From contig NZ_JAVTTP010000001.1 of assembly GCF_032248455.1 (NCBI RefSeq), forward strand, positions 3,818,001-3,882,000: 64,000 nucleotides of DNA, read 5' to 3'. This document shows, piece by piece, positions 53,401-60,196 of the stretch. This DNA comes from Pricia mediterranea. Its GTDB lineage: Bacteria > Bacteroidota > Bacteroidia > Flavobacteriales > Flavobacteriaceae. Positions within the stretch are counted from its first letter, which is position 1; each line of letters opens with the position of its first letter. Below the pieces are notes generated by a model. The model was given only the letters and a program-made list of their open reading frames with translations, searched no databases and was not told the DNA's origin. A program made the translations under genes and the position numbers.

Positions 53401-53714
53401 CCGATGTAGCTGATGACCAAAGTGGCACCATCCGCAACATCGAGCGTAAAATTACCGTCAAAATCGGTCTGGGTACCATTAGTGGTCCCTTTTTCAAGAA
53501 CGTTCGCACCCGGTAAGGGGATGCCCTCGCTATCGACGACCGTACCGGTAACGGTAGACTGCAAGATAACATTCGTTTCATTGCTACCGATTGTCGCCGT
53601 ACTGGCCAGGACGAATTGTGATCCTAGACATAATAGCATTGAGAAGAGCCCGATACAGAAAGAATGACCTTTCCCCTGGGGTGGTAACGCATAGTTTCTA
53701 CGTTGTTGATTCAT
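50406..53714 (-). CDS. SusC/RagA family TonB-linked outer membrane protein
   Basis: This 1102-residue protein has a signal peptide (about residues 18-38) and a carboxypeptidase-regulatory-like domain (TVTGTVVDSEGIPLPGANVLEKGTTNGTQTDFDGNFTL). A plug follows with the TonB-box-like DEVVVTGYQTQTKRE, the signature LQGRVSGVTVITNGQPG and IRIRGFGAFGGNEPLYVVDGLPV, then a long beta-barrel. It imports a ligand across the outer membrane with SusD as lid. No STN domain or adjacent ECF/anti-sigma genes are present, so it is not a self-regulating transducer type. The cargo is unknown; the context (UnbV/FG-GAP and cytochrome proteins) does not resemble a polysaccharide utilisation locus. The 391-bp upstream gap is AT-rich with no clear -7 box. 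Confidence 0.95.
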   Translation of the reverse strand: MNQQRRNYALPPQGKGHSFCIGLFSMLLCLGSQFVLASTATIGSNETNVILQSTVTGTVVDSEGIPLPGANVLEKGTTNGTQTDFDGNFTLDVADGATLVISYIGFQTQQVPVDGQSEINITMAEDSALLDEVVVTGYQTQTKRETTAAVSVVQAEKLAAVPSGNVEQQLQGRVSGVTVITNGQPGTTSQIRIRGFGAFGGNEPLYVVDGLPVNNTEFLNPDDIETTTVLKDAAAASIYGARAANGVVVYTTKPGSRGTQKTEVSINISSGISDPNAGRAKKMLSPYDQARYTHIAYENNAAALGVPVDYNHPQYGSNPIPTLPDYLYANGPSGVSASEVDLAAIRQAYENDPQNTFLIRPNLKGTNWYKEITRVAPLSRFTVGFKGGTENGRFYSSISGQDQAGILLENDFKRYTARFNSEWDLAPWLSIGENFQVTYRSLTGGFGGSGGIGGADDESAILSSFRMSTIIPVYDEFGSFASTKAAGFGNPRNPVRELKNNDGDDRSYSIGGTGNVYVLLKPFDGLTLRSSLGGGYSNYYYTDYTYKYLGDAEPQANNSYGEGSGFNFNWTFTNTASYDKSFGVHRIKALAGIEALNTGRGRNISGSGLNPFSTDPDFQSLTVVQSPVVNSSQYKGVNFYSLFGKLDYNFDEKYYITGVLRRDGASRFGGNNRYGTFPAISGAWRVIAESFMQNQEVLSDLKVRGGWGQMGNSNNVNPNNQYFLYAADRANTFYQTTGQASGADEGFALSRIGNPDAKWETSTTLNIGFDASFFNNRLDFILDLWKKDTEDLLYQLPLPAVTGNYAAAPSVNIAKMSNKGLDFEIIGRGNFTEDFSFEVSMTNSFLKNEIASLAPGLDFFDGPSVRSIVATRNAVGQSLSAFYGYNVIGYFNTEEEVQNSPEQDGKGLGRFRYEDVNRDGEITPDDRKFLGSPVPDYTGGITLNLKYKALEFETYWYGTFGNEIWNQSKWYTDFYGTFEGAAKGVAAFDSWTPELGNDAAAPIWESASNFSTNTVGNSWYVENGSYVRLQRLSLSYDFKEELADKLGLTKFKIGLSANNIWTITDYSGIDPGIGNAADTNFGIDVGNYPVAPQYLINFEIGI

Positions 53715-54105
53715 AATCGTTGTTTGTTAGTTTAGAGTTCGAGTAAAATTTCATTTTTGCTAAGTAATATTCACATATTAGATGTTAACAAAAACAAAAT
53801 TCGGCTGTAATGATACTAAAATTTTATGACATCAAAAATTATAAAAATTCGAAGTTTTCAAATAATTCCCACTATAAATCAGCTATTTCAGCTGTAAGTG
53901 GCTGGTTTTCTTGATAGTGAAACGCGCTAACCATGTGTGCTCAACTTCTGTTAATTTTTTTAAGAATGTTATATTTAACCGGGTTATTAAGATTTTTCTC
54001 GCGCACTTCCCGTTCGAACCGGGCGATATGCAGCGATCTGAACACCACGTCATCTTGGCTCTTATCCCATCCTGTTTATGTAATAGACCGAACCAATGGT
54101 ATGAA
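53715..54105. other. 391-bp AT-rich gap upstream of susC
   Basis: This must contain the susC promoter, but I found no TAnnTTTG match on the minus strand. The part near 53760-53880 is extremely AT-rich. A short palindromic cccgttcgaaccggg (54009-54023) looks like a tRNA T-arm, but no cloverleaf can be built around it. Confidence 0.4.
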
Positions 54106-55302
54106 TTATTCTTTTGAGCATAGTAGCACCGTCCTAACCTCGTTGGTAAGGGTTGCAAAAAAAAGATAGGTATCCCCCCCGTCCCCGATCCCAAATTTTT
54201 TCCGAATTTCCGCCACGCTTTCCGGAAAATTGCGTGTGCTTATATTCGCTTTCTTAAGGCCAAGCCGTTTGATTTGCTTTTTATTGTAAGGAAGGACGAC
54301 CTTCACCTTAAATCGCCGCCCGGGAAAATCGATCAGCTCGTCAGCAGTATATAAATGGGTATGCTCGTGCAGTTTTTTAAGGTGGAAGCGCTTCGACACC
54401 GTCTTAAATGCGCCTGATTTCAAGATGGCCGCATTGGGTTCATAGATGTAGGATAGGGGCAGGGCGTACTCGACCCTGGTACTTTTCTCTTCGGATAGCG
54501 GATATTCGAAAGTTTCTGTTCCACGGTTCGAAAAATTCACGGTTTTCACCATCATGTCCCCAGCGTATCCCTTTTTCAGTATCCAGAGCAGTTCCTTGAC
54601 CTCATTTTTTACGGCCACCACGTGAATTTCCTTTACTGCGCCCAATTCGGAGATGCCGATCGAAAAATCCAGTAGGGGAGAGGTTTTTAAAAGGATGTTA
54701 TCCGACTTGGCGAAAAGCAACCCCAAGTCTTCCAAAATGTTCGGGCGGTAATCCGATAGCCTGAATACTCTTCCCTCGGTGACCGATCTTCGTGAGGGGT
54801 CGAGGTATATCCAATTGAAATAGGATGTGGAATCCCTTAAAAACTGTATCCCGTCCGTCGGGATGGTCCGGATATTTTCCGCTTTTAAAACCTTAAGATT
54901 GTGGGCCGCGATTTTGGAAAGCCTCGGGTCGATTTCGCAATGGTAGATCTGGGCCATTTGGGAACTGAAATAATAACTGTCCACCCCAAATCCCCCCGTG
55001 GCATCGATCAGCGATTCGCCGGAAACGAGTTGGGACTTGTACTTCGCGGCAATCTCGGAAGAAGACTGCTCGATACTGAGCTTGTTCGGGTAATAGATTC
55101 CTTTCGTTCCGAACCATTTCGGCAGTTTGGTTTCGCATTTTTTGCGGGCCTCCAACTGTTGGGCCAGCGCCCGGTTTGAAATGTCTTGGAAAACAGGCTT
55201 TTGTAGCAGCAGCGATACGATGTCGGTCCGCTGATTTTTCCATATAAAATCCTGCACCTCGGTACGCAATATCCTTTTGTCGAAACCTATGGGATGGTGC
55301 AA
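54106..55302 (-). CDS. SAM-dependent methyltransferase with THUMP-like domain
   Basis: This 398-residue protein has a class I methyltransferase core: LIDATGGFGVDSYYFS is motif I, YHCEIDPRLSKIAAHNL the acidic loop, and WIYLDPSRRS the DPxR/catalytic-type motif IV. The C-terminal ~130 residues (KRFHLKKLHEHTHLYTADELIDFPGRRFKVK ...) resemble the THUMP-like domain of Bacteroidota proteins in this family, which suggests an RNA substrate. The exact target is unknown. It starts 2 bp after the AI-2E permease stop and is thus co-transcribed with it. Confidence 0.85.
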   Translation of the reverse strand: MHHPIGFDKRILRTEVQDFIWKNQRTDIVSLLLQKPVFQDISNRALAQQLEARKKCETKLPKWFGTKGIYYPNKLSIEQSSSEIAAKYKSQLVSGESLIDATGGFGVDSYYFSSQMAQIYHCEIDPRLSKIAAHNLKVLKAENIRTIPTDGIQFLRDSTSYFNWIYLDPSRRSVTEGRVFRLSDYRPNILEDLGLLFAKSDNILLKTSPLLDFSIGISELGAVKEIHVVAVKNEVKELLWILKKGYAGDMMVKTVNFSNRGTETFEYPLSEEKSTRVEYALPLSYIYEPNAAILKSGAFKTVSKRFHLKKLHEHTHLYTADELIDFPGRRFKVKVVLPYNKKQIKRLGLKKANISTRNFPESVAEIRKKFGIGDGGDTYLFFATLTNEVRTVLLCSKE

Positions 55303-55304
55303 GA

Positions 55305-56402
55305 CTATAAGCTTTTGGTCAGGGATTTTACGATTTTGTTTTCCGCCAAAAATTCCTTTAGAACGACCTTCAGCGCGGTATAGCCAGGTACTGCGACAAT
55401 CATCCCTACCACCCCGAACAGCAAGCCGGCGATAATGATGATCAGAAAGATTTCCAAGGGGTGGGATTTCACGCTGTTCGAAAAAATAAAAGGTTGCGAA
55501 AAGAAATTGTCCACCAGCTGCCCCACCGCCAATCCGATCAGCACATAACCGGCCTTGGGCAGTATCACACTGCTAAAATCCATTCCAAGATTACTGGTCA
55601 TGGTAAGCACGATCATTACGACGCCCCCGATAATAGGACCGATATAGGGAATGATATTGAAAAGAGCGCATAAAAAGGCAATAACGATGGCATTTTCGAT
55701 GCCGACGATCAGCAGGGTAATGGTGTAGATGACGAACAGCACAAAGATTTGCAACAGCAATCCGACAAAATAGCGGGATAGCAGATTGTTGATTTTTTCG
55801 ATGGAATGTATGGTGGCCTTCTCCTTTCTTTTGGGAACAAAAGCTAGAATACCCTTTTGCAGCAAGAGGCGGTCCTTTAGGAAGAAGAAGGAAATGAAAA
55901 GTACCGAAAACAGCCCGATGCTCGCAGTGCTGATGACCCCCAGGAGGGTATTCAGAAAATTTGGAATAAACCCTACGTCAAAGCGCTCCAACATCGACTG
56001 CTCGAGGTCGGTGTCCCACAATTTGTTGAACATATCGGGAGATGCCCCTAAGTACTTCGTAATCTCGGCGTAAAGTGAATTGAGATTTTGTTGCAGGGCA
56101 TTGATATTGAGCAACGAAAGGTTCTTTCCCTGCTCGGTCAATAGCGGAACAAAAAGGGCGATGACCCCGGCTAAAATACCCATTAAGAACAGCATAGTCA
56201 GTACTACTGCCAGTAGCTTCGGTAGTTTCAACTTGCTTAGAAAAAAATAGACCACGGGCCTACCGAGCAGCGCGATTACCGCGGCGATCACCAGATAGGC
56301 GATAACGGCCTGGATTTGCCAAAGGAAATACAGCAGCAGGGCAATACCCAGGACTATGGCCAAGGCGCGCAATATTCCGTCGGAAATGGTTTTAGCGGTC
56401 AT
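55305..56402 (-). CDS. AI-2E family permease (PerM/TqsA-like)
   Basis: This 365-residue integral membrane protein shows the family pattern: two N-terminal hydrophobic pairs, a hydrophilic middle segment (FVPKRKEKATIHSIEKINNLLSRYFVG) and a C-terminal helix bundle containing ALFNIIPYIGPIIGG and the terminal FGVVGMIVAVPGYTALKVVLKEF. Such proteins have been linked to autoinducer-2 export or Na+/H+ antiport; the substrate here is unknown. It is followed by the THUMP-like methyltransferase gene after 2 bp. Its upstream gap is an 8-bp tandem repeat block. Confidence 0.88.
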   Translation of the reverse strand: MTAKTISDGILRALAIVLGIALLLYFLWQIQAVIAYLVIAAVIALLGRPVVYFFLSKLKLPKLLAVVLTMLFLMGILAGVIALFVPLLTEQGKNLSLLNINALQQNLNSLYAEITKYLGASPDMFNKLWDTDLEQSMLERFDVGFIPNFLNTLLGVISTASIGLFSVLFISFFFLKDRLLLQKGILAFVPKRKEKATIHSIEKINNLLSRYFVGLLLQIFVLFVIYTITLLIVGIENAIVIAFLCALFNIIPYIGPIIGGVVMIVLTMTSNLGMDFSSVILPKAGYVLIGLAVGQLVDNFFSQPFIFSNSVKSHPLEIFLIIIIAGLLFGVVGMIVAVPGYTALKVVLKEFLAENKIVKSLTKSL

Positions 56403-56500
56403 TTGTTGAGTTTATGGGTTTAGTTGAGTTTAGTTGAGTATGTGGGTTTATGGGTTTATGGGTTTATGTTTAATTAAGTTCCAAAGTTTATGGATTCAGG
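56403..56500. repeat. 8-bp tandem repeats (tttatggg) upstream of the AI-2E permease gene
   Basis: The octamer tgggttta is repeated three times perfectly at 56443-56466. Degenerate octamers continue in register on both sides from about 56411 to 56490 (tttatggg, tttagttg, taagttcc, aaagttta). The block begins at the permease ATG. A perfect short-unit tract here could vary in length by slippage. Confidence 0.65.
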
Positions 56501-56553
56501 GGCTGATTTTAAGTGGCTCAAATATAGGTTATAATCCGAAATGGGATGGAATT

Positions 56554-57231
56554 TTAATGTCCGAAAGCGTAGGCGATGATGTTCGCTCCCATTCTCAGGG
56601 CCTTCTGTCGTACTTCCTCCGGATCGTTATGCACCGAGGGGTCTTCCCAGCCGTTACCGAGGTCACTTTCATAGGTGAACAGCAGCACCAGTCTGTTTTG
56701 ATACCTTATCCCGAATGCCTGGGGTCGTTTCCCGTCGTGTTCGTGTATTTTTGGTAAGCCTTCGGGAAAATCATAAACTGCGTCAAAAATAGGATGGTCC
56801 GTCCCCAATTCCTCCAATTCCGCATCCGGAAAGACCTTCACCAATTCCTTTCTCAGATAGGGCTCCATTCCGTAGTTATCGTCGATATGCAAAAAACCGC
56901 CCGACAGCAGGTAGGTGCGCAAATTCTCGGCCTCTTCCTCCGAAAAAATAACATTTCCGTGACCGGTCATATGCAGGAACGGATACTGAAAGATCGTGGG
57001 GCTCCCGACCTCTACCGTTTCCGGTTTTTCCGTGATTTTGGTACCGATATTGGCGTTGCAGAATCCGATCAAGTTCGGCAGGGAGGTCGGGTTGCTGTAC
57101 CAGTCCCCGCCGCCACTATATTTGAGTACGGCGATTTCCTGGGCGTCTGCCGTGCTAATACCTAGACTAAAGAGCAAAGTGCCAAGAATGAGATGTTGGA
57201 GATTACTTCGAATTCCTTCAAGAGGGTTCAT
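56554..57231 (-). CDS. DUF4159 domain protein, exported
   Basis: This 225-residue protein starts with MNPLEGIRSNLQHLILGTLLFSLGISTADAQ, a signal peptide. The mature part is a Rossmann-like DUF4159 domain (LKYSGGGDWYSNPTSLPNLIGFCNANIGTK; YPFLHMTGHGNVIFSEEEAENLRTYLLSGGFLHIDDNYG; ELGTDHPIFDAVYDFPEGLPKIHEHDG). DUF4159 proteins occur in Bacteroidota envelope or MoxR-associated contexts, with no established activity. The start is ATG 57231; a TACATTTG box lies 18 nt upstream, which excludes the alternative start at 57252. Confidence 0.83.
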   Translation of the reverse strand: MNPLEGIRSNLQHLILGTLLFSLGISTADAQEIAVLKYSGGGDWYSNPTSLPNLIGFCNANIGTKITEKPETVEVGSPTIFQYPFLHMTGHGNVIFSEEEAENLRTYLLSGGFLHIDDNYGMEPYLRKELVKVFPDAELEELGTDHPIFDAVYDFPEGLPKIHEHDGKRPQAFGIRYQNRLVLLFTYESDLGNGWEDPSVHNDPEEVRQKALRMGANIIAYAFGH

Positions 57232-57249
57232 AAATACTGAATGTGGACG

Positions 57250-57257
57250 CAAATGTA
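57250..57257 (-). promoter_or_regulatory. -7 box of the DUF4159 gene
   Basis: On the minus strand TACATTTG (revcomp of caaatgta) matches TAnnTTTG, 18 nt before ATG 57231. The expected leader is only about 10-12 nt. Confidence 0.55.
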
Positions 57258-57361
57258 AGAATAATCATAATGTTTTGGTATCGGTATGACGTTCAATAAA
57301 CCAACATGAGACCGCCAAGCATTTTAAACGGCTTCCCTTTATTTTTACTACATTTAAGAAA

Positions 57362-57369
57362 TAAATTTG
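57362..57369 (+). promoter_or_regulatory. -7 box 6 nt before the PD40 propeller gene
   Basis: TAAATTTG matches TAnnTTTG; ATG 57376 follows after six bases. A TTG at 57367 lies inside the box and is therefore an unlikely start. Confidence 0.5.
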
Positions 57370-57375
57370 AAAGAA

Positions 57376-58284
57376 ATGGGAGACCGTATTTTATTATTAC
57401 TTTTTTTCACGCTCGCTGTATCCGCGTCGGCGCAGAACCAGGGCATCGTCTCGACCCTGGAAATTTACGATATCGAAACCGATGAGCGCAGGGTGGTTTT
57501 AAAGGAGGATGCCCATTTTGAGGCCCCGAACTGGAGTGCTGACGGAAAATATTTCATCATCAATCAGAACGGGGGCCTCTTTAAGGTCTATTGGGATGGA
57601 AAAAAGGAAAAGCTCGATACCGGTTTCGCCGACCGTTGCAACAATGACCACGGAATCTCCCCGGATGGTAAGACCTTGGCGATCAGCCATAATGTGGAGA
57701 GCGGCGAAGGGGGATGGCTTACCTCCTGTATTTTCACGCTTCCCATCGAGGGCGGTACCCCGGTCCGGGTAACGGAAAACACCCCTTCTTTTTGGCACGG
57801 CTGGTCCCCCGACGGTAGCACTTTGGTCTATACGGCAAAACGCGGTGAACACTTTAACATTTACTCCATTCCCGTAACCGGCGGGGAGGAAACGGCATTG
57901 ACCGATACCGAGGGGCTTGACGACGGCCCCGAGTATTCCCCCGACGGAAAGTACATTTACTACAACTCCATCCGCTCCGGAAAAATGGAAATTTGGCGGA
58001 TGCATCCCGATGGCAGCAAGCCGGAGCAGTTGACGGAGGATGAACTTTCGAACTGGTTTCCCCATCCTTCCCCCGACGGTAAACATCTCGTTATTATATC
58101 CTATTTAAAGGACCAGGGCAGCGCCCATCCGCCGATGAAAGAAGTTGCACTTCGGCTTTACAATCTGAAAACAGGGTCGATCCGAACCCTTTGCGAATTC
58201 ACCGGGGGGCAAGGCACGATTAACGTGCCCTCATGGTCGTCCGATGGCAAACGCTTTGCTTTTGTCAGTTACGCCTATAAATGA
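57376..58284 (+). CDS. exported PD40/TolB-like beta-propeller protein
   Basis: This 302-residue protein has a signal peptide ([20 protein letters not shown]). At least five PD40/WD40-like blades are recognised by repeated [54 protein letters not shown] and [12 protein letters not shown] strands. Such small TolB-type propellers act in the periplasm as binding proteins or as relatives of DPP4-type peptidase propellers; here there is no catalytic domain. The function is unknown. It is divergent from the DUF4159 gene and convergent with rsmE (28-bp gap). Confidence 0.8.
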   Translation: MGDRILLLLFFTLAVSASAQNQGIVSTLEIYDIETDERRVVLKEDAHFEAPNWSADGKYFIINQNGGLFKVYWDGKKEKLDTGFADRCNNDHGISPDGKTLAISHNVESGEGGWLTSCIFTLPIEGGTPVRVTENTPSFWHGWSPDGSTLVYTAKRGEHFNIYSIPVTGGEETALTDTEGLDDGPEYSPDGKYIYYNSIRSGKMEIWRMHPDGSKPEQLTEDELSNWFPHPSPDGKHLVIISYLKDQGSAHPPMKEVALRLYNLKTGSIRTLCEFTGGQGTINVPSWSSDGKRFAFVSYAYK

Positions 58285-58312
58285 GAGCGAAAGCGTACCT
58301 ACAGCATTCGGA

Positions 58313-59020
58313 CTACCTATTGTTGATGGTGTTGACTATGGTGCAGGCAACCAGGGCGGCGGTCTCCGTCCGCAATCGGGCATCCCCAAGTGATACGGAC
58401 AGGAAACCTCGGTTTTCGGCGGCCTTTATTTCATCATGCGAAAAATCCCCCTCAGGTCCGATGAGCACCGTCACCTCTTGATCGGGGGCGACCCTACGTG
58501 CCAAATCCGTTTTCTCGCTGTCCTCGCAGTGGGCGATAAAGCGTAGGCCCTTTTGGTCTTTCTCCAAAAAATCATTTAGGGAAACAGCTTCGTTGAGTTG
58601 GGGAAGATAAGACCGCAAACTTTGTTTCATGGCGGCTTGAACGACCCTCTGCAGTCTTTTGTATTTGATCATTTTCCGCTCCGAACGTTCGCAGATGATC
58701 GGGGTGATTTCGGTGACTCCTATCTCGGTGGCCTTTTCCAGAAACCACTCAAAACGATCGTTTGACTTTGGCGGTGCCACTACGAGATGGAAGCGGTGCA
58801 TCCGCCGGTGCTTTTTAGAACTGGAGATGATCTTTACCTTACATTTTTTTGGATGGGCGTCCGTAATTTTCGCTTCGAACGTATGCCCCTTTCCATCAGT
58901 GATATGAAGGATATCGTCCTCTTTCTTGCGCAGGACCTTTACGATATGCCTGCTTTCATCTTCGGGAAAAGTGAATTGCGAGACACTCTGGTCGAGGTCG
59001 GGGTTGTAGAAGAGTTGCAT
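58313..59020 (-). CDS. rsmE: 16S rRNA (uracil-N3)-methyltransferase
   Basis: This 235-residue SPOUT-family enzyme methylates U1498 of 16S rRNA. The N-terminal PUA-like part is HIVKVLRKKEDDILHITDGKG. SPOUT signatures are VVAPPKSNDRFEWFLEKATEIGVTEI, CERSERK, QSLRSYLPQL and the knot motifs LIGPEGDFSHDEI and SLGDARLRTETAAL. Its length is standard. It lies 20 bp after tsaD. A box TAATTTCG (revcomp of 59026-59033, one mismatch to TAnnTTTG) is 5 nt before its ATG, so it may also have its own near-leaderless promoter. Confidence 0.95.
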   Translation of the reverse strand: MQLFYNPDLDQSVSQFTFPEDESRHIVKVLRKKEDDILHITDGKGHTFEAKITDAHPKKCKVKIISSSKKHRRMHRFHLVVAPPKSNDRFEWFLEKATEIGVTEITPIICERSERKMIKYKRLQRVVQAAMKQSLRSYLPQLNEAVSLNDFLEKDQKGLRFIAHCEDSEKTDLARRVAPDQEVTVLIGPEGDFSHDEIKAAENRGFLSVSLGDARLRTETAALVACTIVNTINNR

Positions 59021-59040
59021 GGGAGCGAAATTACGAAAAA

Positions 59041-60072
59041 CTACCCATCAATGCCATATCTCGCTTTCGCCGAGACCGCTTGATCGGCAAAACTGCCTTC
59101 TAGGTACTTGAAATACCCCACGATTCCGATCATTGCGGCGTTATCGGTGCAGTATTCGAACTTTGGAATGTAGGTCGTCCAACCCTCATCTTTTTCGGCC
59201 TGCTGAAGGGCTTTTCGAATACCGGAATTGGCCGAAACCCCGCCGCCGATGGCAATACGGTCGATTCCAGTTTGTTTCGAGGCCTTTTTGAGCTTGTCCA
59301 CCAAAATCCCCGTAATGGTCTTTTGGATGGAGGCACAGATATCCTTCAAATTCTTCTTTATAAAATCAGGGTCCTTCGCGGTCTCGCGCTGCACAAAATA
59401 GAGAATACTGGTCTTTAGGCCACTAAAACTAAAATCGAGTCCCTTTACCTTGGGTTTAGGAAAGGAGAACACATCGGGGTTTCCCTGTCTGGCGTACTTA
59501 TCCACCAAAGGTCCCCCGGGGTAGGGGAGTCCCAATAACTTCGCGCTCTTGTCAAAGGCTTCTCCCACGGCATCGTCCAAGGTCTCGCCGAGGATTTCCA
59601 TGTCGAAATAGTCCCTGACCAGGACAATCTGGGTATGCCCCCCGCTGATCGTCAGTGCCAAAAAGGGGAATTGGGGGCCGTCCCCGTCCCCGTCTTCCGC
59701 GATAAAATGGGCCAAGATATGGGCCTGCATATGGTTCACTTCGATCAAGGGAACACTCAGGCCCATCGCCAAAGATTTTGCAAACGAAGTACCTACCAAC
59801 AGCGAGCCCATCAGCCCTGGACCCCGGGTAAAGGCGATGGCCGATAGCTCACGTTTATCCATATTTGCCTTGGCCAAGGCTTGGTGTACCACGGGAACGA
59901 TATGCTGCTGATGTGCCCGCGAGGCCAGTTCGGGCACTACGCCCCCGTATTCCTCATGGATCTTTTGGGTGGCCACCACATTGCTGAGCACCTCTTTGCC
60001 CCGCAGAACCGCAGCAGAGGTGTCGTCACAGGACGATTCGATGGCAAGAATGTTAATCTTTTCTCGTTTCAA
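59041..60072 (-). CDS. tsaD: tRNA N6-adenosine threonylcarbamoyltransferase
   Basis: This essential ASKHA-fold enzyme transfers threonylcarbamoyl to A37 of ANN-decoding tRNAs with TsaB. Motifs are LAIESSCDDTSAAVL, the metal site VNHMQAHILAH, LALTISGGHTQ, PYPGGPLVDKYA, IGGGVSANSGIR and EYCTDNAAMIG. I chose TTG 60072 (MKREKINILAIES; 343 residues). A longer frame begins with a TTG at 60099, but that codon lies within the -7 box TAACTTTG (60104-60097), so it cannot be in the mRNA. No ATG is available near the conserved N-terminus. It is divergent to the tamB-like gene with overlapping promoters. Confidence 0.93.
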   Translation of the reverse strand: MKREKINILAIESSCDDTSAAVLRGKEVLSNVVATQKIHEEYGGVVPELASRAHQQHIVPVVHQALAKANMDKRELSAIAFTRGPGLMGSLLVGTSFAKSLAMGLSVPLIEVNHMQAHILAHFIAEDGDGDGPQFPFLALTISGGHTQIVLVRDYFDMEILGETLDDAVGEAFDKSAKLLGLPYPGGPLVDKYARQGNPDVFSFPKPKVKGLDFSFSGLKTSILYFVQRETAKDPDFIKKNLKDICASIQKTITGILVDKLKKASKQTGIDRIAIGGGVSANSGIRKALQQAEKDEGWTTYIPKFEYCTDNAAMIGIVGYFKYLEGSFADQAVSAKARYGIDG

Positions 60073-60096
60073 GGATTTTGGAATAAAATTTGGACG

Positions 60097-60132
60097 CAAA
60101 GTTATTTAATATTAAGTTCTACCGTAACTTTG
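60097..60132. promoter_or_regulatory. facing mirror-image -7 boxes of tsaD and tamB
   Basis: CAAAGTTA (60097-60104; TAACTTTG on the minus strand) and TAACTTTG (60125-60132; plus strand) are identical boxes in inverted orientation, 20 bp apart. Polymerases on the two promoters would overlap and should exclude each other. The leader of tamB would be about 60 nt, that of tsaD about 18 nt. Confidence 0.6.
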
Positions 60133-60196
60133 GGAGGTAAAAATCCGGTATCTTAAATCACACGTTTCACTTCTAACTGCAGGGGCTATCAAAAAA

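Noticed and set aside
54001-54030. tRNA T-arm-like cccgttcgaaccggg
   Set aside because: No acceptor, D- or anticodon arm can be built on either strand at the right distances. It is only a short palindrome.
53883-54194. 103-codon frame on the minus strand between susC and the methyltransferase gene
   Set aside because: It overlaps the end of the methyltransferase gene, has mixed composition without a recognisable fold, and has no ribosome-binding or promoter signal.
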